Positions 42,207-49,437 of a stretch of DNA of 64,000 nt are shown in pieces. The notes under the pieces are model-generated. The model had not been told where the DNA came from and made no database searches. It worked only from the letters and a program-made list of their open reading frames with translations. Position 1 is the stretch's first letter, and the number at the start of each line of letters is the position of its first letter. Made by a program: the position numbers and the translations under genes. The DNA is from Candidatus Krumholzibacteriota bacterium (GTDB lineage Bacteria; Krumholzibacteriota; Krumholzibacteriia; Krumholzibacteriales; Krumholzibacteriaceae), in contig JAFGCX010000006.1 in the NCBI GenBank assembly GCA_016932415.1, positions 3,071 through 67,070 of the forward strand. The letters are read 5' to 3'.

Positions 42207-45002
42207 ATGGAAAAAGTTGAATATTATCGCATGAAAACAAGTGAAGTCTTCACCTCTCTGGGAACGACGGAAAAGGGCCTGGATGGCGGTGAGGCGGATA
42301 GCCGGCTCGCTGAATACGGACCGAACGAACTCACCGCCGATATCGGCATGCCGAAATGGCTTCTATTCCTTTCCCAGTTCAGGGACCTGCTTGTCATTGT
42401 CCTTATCGTTGCGGCGGCGATCTCTTTCGCAATAGGCAGCTACCGCGACGCCACAGTCATGGTGATCATAGTCCTTATAAATGCCGGGATCGGTTTCGCC
42501 CAGGAGTACAAGGTGACAAGAATACTGGAGAGCCTCAGGAACCTTATAGACTCTCCCGCCAAAGTGATACGCGGCGGCGAGTTCGCTGAACTGCCGCAGG
42601 ACCGGCTCGTCCCCGGGGATATCATTCAGCTCGAAGCGGGGGACAAGATACCCGCTGACGTTCGAATATTCGAATCATTCGACATGCGGACCGAGGAATT
42701 CGCCCTGACCGGCGAATCGATGCCTGTCGGCAAGACAACGAAAGCAATCGCGGCCGAATCAGTGATCGGGGACCGTGAGAATATGGCGTTTACGGGAACG
42801 ACCGTCACATCGGGAAGCGCCAAGGGTATTGTAGTCAGGACGGGAATGAATACCGAGATGGGAAAGATCGCCGGTATGACGGAAGCTACGGAAGATCTGC
42901 CCTCTCCTCTTGAACGCGAGTTTACCGGCCTGGCTAGGCTCCTTACGATTACAGTCGTTGTCATAAGCTCGATCCTCTTCGGAGTGGCGATGTGGCAGGG
43001 ATTCAGTTTTCTGACGAGCATGATCTACGCCCTCGGCATCGCTGTCGCTATGGTTCCACAGGCGCTTCCGGCCCAGGTGACTGTCGCCCTTTCCACGACG
43101 AGCAAGCGCCTGGCCGATCTGAACGCTGTTGTCAAAAACCTTCCGTCGGTCGAGACACTCGGATCGACCAGCGTGATAAGCACCGACAAGACTGGTACGT
43201 TGACGAAGAACGAGATGACAGTGACAAAGATCTGGTTCGAGGGCAGGCAGTTCAAGATGACCGGCACCGGTTATAAACCGGAAGGCCACATCCAGGATGA
43301 CTCGGGAAAGGACCTCGATCAATCTGAAGTCGACGCGATAGAGATAATGATGGACGCGGCAACGATGGCATCGAACGCCGAGATCCACCAGCCTGACGAT
43401 GACCACCCGGGATGGTACCCGGTGGGCGATCCGACAGAAGCGGCCCTCGTTACGATGTCGACGAAACTCGGCACCCGCTCCCCGACAGAGGACGAGGAAA
43501 ACCCCGAACTCCAGGAATTCCCTTTTGATTCAGAGCGAAAAAGGATGAACTCGGTGCGCCAGTTCGGGGATAAATTGCAGCTCGCGATGAAAGGCGCGCC
43601 GGACAGCATCCTTTTAATCAGCCGCTTCATATATCGCGGAGGAAAAGCCGTACCGATCACAGACGAAGACAGAAAGACGATAATCGCGGTTTACGAACAG
43701 TTTTCCAGGGAGGCGCTGCGCGTTCTCGCCATAGCCTATCGACCCCTCGACTCCGATGGCCGCGACTACACGATGGAAGAGGCCGAAAAGGATGTTATAT
43801 TTCTCGGCCTTACAGGGATGATCGATCCTCCCCGCGATGGTGTCAGGGAAGCATTCACCCTCTGCCATGACGCTGGAATCAGGACTTTCATCATGACTGG
43901 CGACCACGCGATAACGGCCCAGGCGATCGGCGACCAGATAGGCCTGTCCGGTTCAGGCGATAAATCGCCTACGATAACAGGGAGTGAGCTGAAGCAGATC
44001 TCCGATGAGCAGCTGGCTGTCCTGATGACCGAACACAATTCGATCATATTTTCCCGGGTCGATCCGGAAGACAAGCTTAGGATCGTCAGCCTTCTCGAGG
44101 ATAACGGTGAAGTCGTGGCCGTTACCGGAGACGGAGTGAACGACGCTCCGGCGCTCAAGAAAGCCGATATCGGAGTCGCGATGGGAAGGATCGGCACTGA
44201 TGTGGCAAAGGAGGCGTCGGAACTTGTCCTGCTTGACGACAGTTTTCCCACCCTTGTCGAAGCTGTCCGCGAAGGGAGGACTATTTACAGGAACCTGAAA
44301 AAAACAGTCCTTGCCTCGCTGACGACGAACCTTGCCGAACTCTTTGTAGTCCTTCTCGGACTCGCAGCGGTAAGCATGCGGGGCTGGGCGATCCCGATCC
44401 TCGCCATCCAGATCCTCGCGATAGACCTTCTCGCCGAGATAATGCCCCTGACCTTTCTTACCTATGATCCTCCGACCGAGGATATCATGAGAAGGCCTCC
44501 ACGCAACCAATCGGAACATATAGTAGGAAAATGGTCTTTTCTCGAGGTTGTTCTTTTCGGACTGGCGATAGGCGCCCTTTCGTTCGTGAACTACGCGCTC
44601 TTCATGTCCAGGAGTGGAACGGTTTTTTCTGTCGACGCTCCCGGATCGCTCCTCTACCCGACGGCGACGACAATAGCCTACCTGACAATCGCCTTCTGCC
44701 AGTTCGTCAATATATTGTCACGCCGTGACGAATCGAGGTCGATCTTCTCGAAGAATTTCTTCTCCAACAGGATACTCCTCTATTCCATCCTCGGTTCGAT
44801 CGTCATCACGCTGACTGTCATCTATACGCCGATCGTCCAGGACTTCCTCCAGTTCAAAGGACCAGGAGTCGTCGACTGGATCTACATCCTTGGAGCCGCG
44901 GTCGTTTATCTTGTGATATTCGAGACGATGAAGATATTCAAAAGGATGCGGCGAAAGGAGATCGCCCGTGACAATGCCGCCGCTGAAAGAAAAGCGGCGT
45001 AG
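42207..45002 (+). CDS. P2-like cation-transporting P-type ATPase with altered ion-site residues
   Basis: 931 residues. Cation ATPase N-domain (1-65), actuator with LTGES, phosphorylation site Asp327 (STDKTGTLTKNE), nucleotide domain (KGAPDSI), GDGVNDAPALKKADIG hinge, and ten membrane helices. It is similar to Ca/Na-type P2 ATPases in length and order. In M4 the motif PEGLP, whose Glu binds Ca in SERCA, reads PQALP with Gln285. In M6 the ion-binding NLVTDG reads DLLAEI (Asn to Asp, Thr to Ala, Asp to Glu). The M5 motif NLAEL keeps Asn and Glu. So the transported ion cannot be inferred from SERCA. A monocistronic gene, ATG with GGAG 9 bases before, followed by a strong terminator. Confidence 0.85.
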   Translation: MEKVEYYRMKTSEVFTSLGTTEKGLDGGEADSRLAEYGPNELTADIGMPKWLLFLSQFRDLLVIVLIVAAAISFAIGSYRDATVMVIIVLINAGIGFAQEYKVTRILESLRNLIDSPAKVIRGGEFAELPQDRLVPGDIIQLEAGDKIPADVRIFESFDMRTEEFALTGESMPVGKTTKAIAAESVIGDRENMAFTGTTVTSGSAKGIVVRTGMNTEMGKIAGMTEATEDLPSPLEREFTGLARLLTITVVVISSILFGVAMWQGFSFLTSMIYALGIAVAMVPQALPAQVTVALSTTSKRLADLNAVVKNLPSVETLGSTSVISTDKTGTLTKNEMTVTKIWFEGRQFKMTGTGYKPEGHIQDDSGKDLDQSEVDAIEIMMDAATMASNAEIHQPDDDHPGWYPVGDPTEAALVTMSTKLGTRSPTEDEENPELQEFPFDSERKRMNSVRQFGDKLQLAMKGAPDSILLISRFIYRGGKAVPITDEDRKTIIAVYEQFSREALRVLAIAYRPLDSDGRDYTMEEAEKDVIFLGLTGMIDPPRDGVREAFTLCHDAGIRTFIMTGDHAITAQAIGDQIGLSGSGDKSPTITGSELKQISDEQLAVLMTEHNSIIFSRVDPEDKLRIVSLLEDNGEVVAVTGDGVNDAPALKKADIGVAMGRIGTDVAKEASELVLLDDSFPTLVEAVREGRTIYRNLKKTVLASLTTNLAELFVVLLGLAAVSMRGWAIPILAIQILAIDLLAEIMPLTFLTYDPPTEDIMRRPPRNQSEHIVGKWSFLEVVLFGLAIGALSFVNYALFMSRSGTVFSVDAPGSLLYPTATTIAYLTIAFCQFVNILSRRDESRSIFSKNFFSNRILLYSILGSIVITLTVIYTPIVQDFLQFKGPGVVDWIYILGAAVVYLVIFETMKIFKRMRRKEIARDNAAAERKAA

Positions 45003-45027
45003 CCAAGCGCCAGAGCGCTCTTAATAA

Positions 45028-45068
45028 AATAACGGGCCGGGAGTCATATCCCGACCCGTTATTTTTTC
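45028..45068 (+). terminator. Terminator of the P-type ATPase gene, probably bidirectional
   Basis: Stem AATAACGGGCCGGGA / TCCCGACCCGTTATT with one mismatch and a 6-base loop, followed by TTTTTT. On the minus strand it is followed by ATTTTATT, so it can also serve the convergent C69 gene ending at 45142. Confidence 0.9.
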
Positions 45069-45141
45069 TCTCCGCCTTCTTACCTCGAACTGCTCCGGCA
45101 ATCAAGGTCGGATGATGGCTCAACAATCCAGCTACTCCGGA

Positions 45142-46770
45142 TCATTCGCCCTTTTCAAGTTCAAGATACCTCAGGTGGTCTCCCGTTTCATCGACGACCT
45201 TCCTGTACCACGATTCGGGATACCCCGGATGGCTGACATTTCCCAGCTCGTCCTTGAGGTTTCCGTCCATATATTTTACAAGAAGTTCCTCACCGAGTTT
45301 GCGCCAGCGCTTTACGGTGCCATCGGCTGCTGAACATGAATAATCGGTGAGATAATCTATCGCCAGTCCTGGAGACTGCTCGTAGAGGGTGAGAGCAGAT
45401 TCGTCTATCCTTTTCTGGTCTGCCAGATACTTCCCTTCCAGGTCCCTCTGGACGACCTGTATATCGGGGATGATCTCGCTGTAGCGCGAGTAGGCGTAAT
45501 TCGAGACCCAGTTGAACACCCAGAACGCTGAATCCCACGAAAAATTGTTAAAATCAGCTGTTCCAACGGCGTACGATCGGGGGATCCTGTTTATTCCGCA
45601 ATAGATCGGATTATAGACTGTGCTGTAGGTGTCATCGACTCCGAACCAGATCACTCCGCCAACCGGTCCCGGCATCCAGGATCTGGCCTGTGTTATGAAT
45701 GAGAATCCCGTCTGCTGGGTCGATGTCGCCCTTTCGTTGAGATATTCGACATCGTCCACTTTCCAGGTAAGAGGCCTCCACCTGTACGGACACGAGTATG
45801 GCCCGCCGCCGACATCTTTCGTCATGTCAAATTCTGTCCCTTCAAAATGATCGCGCATGAATTCCATCATATCGTGGACCGATATCTTCCTGTCAGGTTT
45901 TATCCAGAGAGGCATAGGTTCGGCTCCGGCCACTCCCTTGACATAGTCGATCGAAAGGTTCATCGATGGCGCGGCGCGGTTGAACATCGCGTAAACCCGC
46001 GCTTCGCAGAATCGCAGCGCGCCGTAATCGAGAGGCGCGTAGGCGTCGGTGAAGCTGAAATCCTTGTCGGACCCTTCGTAATAACCCATTTCCCGGGCAA
46101 AGTCGATCACATCGGGGGCGTAAAGGCAGTTCTTTTTGTCTTTCAGTGGAAACTGCCTGATCCTCGCCTGGTTGGCATGCGCCGATATATATCCATCAGG
46201 GACTTTTCTGGCGACCCAGACCGCTCCACTGTTACCGGCCACCTTGCCGATAAGGTCCATGAACCAGACCTCTTTGGGATCGCATATCGAAAAAGACTCG
46301 CCCGAGCTGGCATAGCCGTATTTCGCGACAAGGCTCGTCATGACTTCTATAGCCTCACGGGCTGTACTTGCCCGCTGGAGAGCGAGAAACATCAGGCTTC
46401 CGTAATCTATTACCGCTGTGCTGTCACGAAGCTCCGACCTTCCGCCCCATGTCGTCTCCCCTATAGAGACCTGGTGCTCGTTCATGAATCCGACCACCGA
46501 ATAGGTGTGTTCGACCTGGGGGATCTGTCCGAGGAATTTCCCGGTATCCCACTCGTATATATTCATCATCGTCCCTGGAATATGATCGCGGGCGGGCCAG
46601 TAATATAATTCGCCGTACAGGACATGAGCGTCGGCGGCGTACGAAATCATTGTTGAGCCGTCTGTAGACGCCCCGGCAGTTATAAGAAAATTAGTACAGG
46701 AATATGAAGGGGTGCCTGCCGCCGGCACCAGAACGATTATGGTGATCAGGAATAAAAAGACCTTCTTCAT
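45142..46770 (-). CDS. C69-family (PepD/U34) dipeptidase, secreted
   Basis: 542 residues from the ATG at 46770 with GGGAGG 10 bases upstream. A signal peptide (VFLFLITIIVLVPAAGTPSYS) ends directly before Cys25 in CTNFLITAGASTDGSTMISY; in C69 enzymes this Cys is the N-terminal nucleophile exposed by cleavage. Other family segments are HTYSVVGFMNEHQVSIGETTWGG in part, GSLMFLALQRASTAREAIEVM, WMPGPVGGVIWFGVDDT and WDSAFWVFNWVSNYAY. The length matches. It would cut dipeptides or short peptides in the periplasm or outside. Stands alone. Confidence 0.85.
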   Translation of the reverse strand: MKKVFLFLITIIVLVPAAGTPSYSCTNFLITAGASTDGSTMISYAADAHVLYGELYYWPARDHIPGTMMNIYEWDTGKFLGQIPQVEHTYSVVGFMNEHQVSIGETTWGGRSELRDSTAVIDYGSLMFLALQRASTAREAIEVMTSLVAKYGYASSGESFSICDPKEVWFMDLIGKVAGNSGAVWVARKVPDGYISAHANQARIRQFPLKDKKNCLYAPDVIDFAREMGYYEGSDKDFSFTDAYAPLDYGALRFCEARVYAMFNRAAPSMNLSIDYVKGVAGAEPMPLWIKPDRKISVHDMMEFMRDHFEGTEFDMTKDVGGGPYSCPYRWRPLTWKVDDVEYLNERATSTQQTGFSFITQARSWMPGPVGGVIWFGVDDTYSTVYNPIYCGINRIPRSYAVGTADFNNFSWDSAFWVFNWVSNYAYSRYSEIIPDIQVVQRDLEGKYLADQKRIDESALTLYEQSPGLAIDYLTDYSCSAADGTVKRWRKLGEELLVKYMDGNLKDELGNVSHPGYPESWYRKVVDETGDHLRYLELEKGE

Positions 46771-46918
46771 GTTGCCGTTACCTCCCGGGAAGTTGAATAT
46801 ACCGTCACCTCTACTCACTCATACCATACTATAATAATCCGTGATCAAAAAAGCGAATCCGCGAAGCTGGAAAATGAAAAGGGCGGACAGCCCAATGAGA
46901 ATTCCTCTTCAGGGCCGA

Positions 46919-48103
46919 TCAGTGATCGACCATCTTTTCAAGACGTTCCAGGGCCGATTCAAGCTCCTTTCTTGTGGTGAGATCGTTCTCTGAATCGATA
47001 GCCAGCCTGATATCCCCTGTCGCCGCGGTATATTCCTCTTCAGCAAGGGTCTTAGCCGCGAGGGCTCTTACCTCCGGTGACCTGTCTCTAAGCATCCCGA
47101 CAGCCCATCTTATGCCGTTGCGATACCGTTTTTCGACGAGACTTCCGAGAGCGTCGATCCTTGCTCGGGGAGATCCGGCGAACAGCTTCCAGAAAAGCTC
47201 CATCTCCACTTCATCGTCGTGCATGATCTCGCGATCATTCAGAGACACCCTGACCACATCGGGAGAATAGGGAATAAGCTCGCGGCGGGCAGCCCACCTT
47301 GCCATCCTCGGGACGATCCATCTCATCCCGGGTGTCGATTCGGGATGTCCGGCGCAGGCAAAGACTCTTCCCTTCCCCGATTCAGCGCAGATGAGAAACG
47401 CTTTTCCCGCGGTAATACCTGAAGGCGCGCCTCCGGTATGATGCACATCGCTTTCGTTTACCGCCAGGGTGGTGAACTTTCCCGCATCGCTTTCGGGCGA
47501 TACGACGAAAAGGGGACCGTCATGATACTGGATAAATCCTGACCGGGAACCGCACATCTCTGGAAATACAGAGAGCCCCTCCCCCGTAAACGACACCCTT
47601 ACCAGGGCGCTTCCGCGCTTGTCATGCTCCCTGTCGACAGTATCGGCTCCGATCAGCGAAAGAGACGGATATCCTTTTGAATCTGAAAGAAGATATCCCC
47701 CCGCGCAGATGCCCACCGCTCCCTTTCCCCGGCTGATCACAAATTCCCTGATCCGGTCATGCGAGAGCGGGCCTATGCTGTTACTCTGCCTGCTTCCGCT
47801 CCCCCCCGGGAATACTATGACATCGATGCCGTCGAGGATCCCCGAAACGATCTCCTTAGGGTCTACCGTTAAGACCTTTATACCCGGATCGATCCGCAAA
47901 GCCTCAACCGTCTCGATCACGCAGAGTTCGCTTGCGCCCTGCCCGCAATAGACGCCGGCGACAATCGGCCTGTCATCTTCGGAAAACCTGCCTGTATTTT
48001 CAGCCCGCGCTCTGTCTTCTCCTGCTACGGACTGTGATATCGCCGCCGCAAGAATAAGGAGCATACAAACAGCCAAAAATGACTTTCTCGATCTCATTCT
48101 CAT
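46919..48103 (-). CDS. BPL_N (class I amidotransferase-like) protein with C-terminal HEAT repeats
   Basis: 394 residues with a signal peptide (FLAVCMLLILAAAISQSVA). Residues 45-265 are a class I glutamine-amidotransferase-like fold of the BPL_N type: IVAGVYCGQGASELC, VIVFPGGSGSRQSNS, GAVGICAGGYLLSD with nucleophile-like Cys133, and FACAGHPEST with a possible His. The tail (about 300-394) looks like HEAT repeats (MLRDRSPEVRALAAKTLAEEE). BPL_N proteins with this pattern are secreted and their activity is not known. The gene has AAAGGACGA before its ATG and lies after a terminator, so it is transcribed separately. Confidence 0.75.
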   Translation of the reverse strand: MRMRSRKSFLAVCMLLILAAAISQSVAGEDRARAENTGRFSEDDRPIVAGVYCGQGASELCVIETVEALRIDPGIKVLTVDPKEIVSGILDGIDVIVFPGGSGSRQSNSIGPLSHDRIREFVISRGKGAVGICAGGYLLSDSKGYPSLSLIGADTVDREHDKRGSALVRVSFTGEGLSVFPEMCGSRSGFIQYHDGPLFVVSPESDAGKFTTLAVNESDVHHTGGAPSGITAGKAFLICAESGKGRVFACAGHPESTPGMRWIVPRMARWAARRELIPYSPDVVRVSLNDREIMHDDEVEMELFWKLFAGSPRARIDALGSLVEKRYRNGIRWAVGMLRDRSPEVRALAAKTLAEEEYTAATGDIRLAIDSENDLTTRKELESALERLEKMVDH

Positions 48104-48153
48104 TCGTCCTTTCGATATGACACCCTACAAAAGTGCGCTCCTTACGATCCAAG

Positions 48154-48186
48154 AAAAAAAGGGCAGATGCATAATAACATCTGCCC
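48154..48186 (-). terminator. Rho-independent terminator of the 48216 gene
   Basis: Perfect stem GGGCAGATG / CATCTGCCC (48161-48186) with an 8-base loop, followed on the minus strand by TTTTTTTCTT. It lies 30 bases after the stop codon of the 48216 gene. Confidence 0.9.
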
Positions 48187-48215
48187 GCTTTATACTCAAC
48201 TGTCAGAATCGTCAT

Positions 48216-49283
48216 CTATTTATCGCACCACGTAGAATCACCGCCATCGAGATGCCACGGCACCGTTATGATCCTGTCGGAGGCTTCAAAATAAACTCCG
48301 CCGTATGTCCATCCGGAAAGGGTCGCGATCGTGTCTCCGTACGCTATGCCTGTCTTGTATCCCCGGAAATGAAAAACGAGATCGATGTCTCCGTCAAGAT
48401 CGACATCTTCCTCATGGCGTTTCATCCCGTACTTGTTGAAATGTTCTTCACTAGCTCCGAGAGGGCCGAATTTCACTGTCGTATGATTGACCTCGGTGGC
48501 GTCAAAACACCCGGTTGAAAGTATCGCGACCGGGATCACCCCATTCATCTTTTTGCAATTTACCGGATTTCTGTCGCTGCCAGGCTTGATATCAATTACA
48601 ACATGGCAACTGTCCTCGACATGACTGGTATAGACTCCCCAGAACTCTAGGTACATGCAATCTGAGGAATCGGCCCGCGCGGCAGGGACACCGTAATAGC
48701 CGGTTCCGGTATTCATCACCTTGAAAAGAAGAGTATTGATACCTTCGGCAAAGAGATCTTCGTCGTCGATATCAAATTCCCATATCTCCCTCACACCCGG
48801 CTCAGACGGGGAGTAAAGATCGATCTGATCGATAAAGATGCCGTTCAGGAAGATCTGGGCCGCGTCATCGGCAATGACTGAGAGTATCAGATGGACATCT
48901 GTAAATCCTGCGGGGAGCTCGAAATATGTCAAAAATTCAGCGGTACTGTCTTCACGGGAATGCGTCGTTATCGCAAGGGAGGGAGAATCTGGATCTCCAG
49001 CCTTCTCACAGGAACAGCTCACCGAATCGCTGCCTCCTCCGATAAGAGCGCTGATAAAGGCCTGCCCGCATGCCGCTCTGACTGAGACAAGAGAATCGAT
49101 CCCGCCGCATACTCCGTTGCCGCTGAATATACTCACCGTATCGATAAGGACGGAACCAGGAAGATCTTCCGTGACCGGTATTTCTACGGTATCGACCAGG
49201 CCGGTACCATTCTCACACCCGGCGATCAGTATGATCGAGACCGAAATGACGAGATTGATAAATAACACGCCGCGCCTGATCAT
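48216..49283 (-). CDS. Lipoprotein with IDIKPGSD-type C-terminal domain
   Basis: 355 residues, ATG with GGAGG 8 bases upstream. The lipobox is LIAGC. The middle (about 85-220) may be a jelly-roll carbohydrate-binding-like domain (YFELPAGFTDVHLIL, AAQIFLNGIFIDQIDL, NTLLFKVMNTGTGYYGV). The last 130 residues carry a module seen in many secreted environmental proteins: VVIDIKPGSDRNPVN, GVIPVAILSTGCFDATEV, VKFGPLGA, DVDLDGDIDLVFHFR and GDTIATLSGWTYGG. The function of this module is unknown. Surface- or periplasm-facing lipoprotein. Confidence 0.7.
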   Translation of the reverse strand: MIRRGVLFINLVISVSIILIAGCENGTGLVDTVEIPVTEDLPGSVLIDTVSIFSGNGVCGGIDSLVSVRAACGQAFISALIGGGSDSVSCSCEKAGDPDSPSLAITTHSREDSTAEFLTYFELPAGFTDVHLILSVIADDAAQIFLNGIFIDQIDLYSPSEPGVREIWEFDIDDEDLFAEGINTLLFKVMNTGTGYYGVPAARADSSDCMYLEFWGVYTSHVEDSCHVVIDIKPGSDRNPVNCKKMNGVIPVAILSTGCFDATEVNHTTVKFGPLGASEEHFNKYGMKRHEEDVDLDGDIDLVFHFRGYKTGIAYGDTIATLSGWTYGGVYFEASDRIITVPWHLDGGDSTWCDK

Positions 49284-49437
49284 GAAAATCCTCCGGAACC
49301 ATCTTTATTCGAATTGTATCCAGGGTCGATTCATCTACCATTCTACCATATTATCAGGCTGCGGGTCAATCGGACGATACAGGACAGAGACTGCTTCCCG
49401 ATCTTATCGATAATATTTGATGCTGCCGGAAAATGTT

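Noticed and set aside
45847-46608. 253-codon plus-strand frame opposite the C69 peptidase
   Set aside because: Shadow of a well-supported gene on the other strand.
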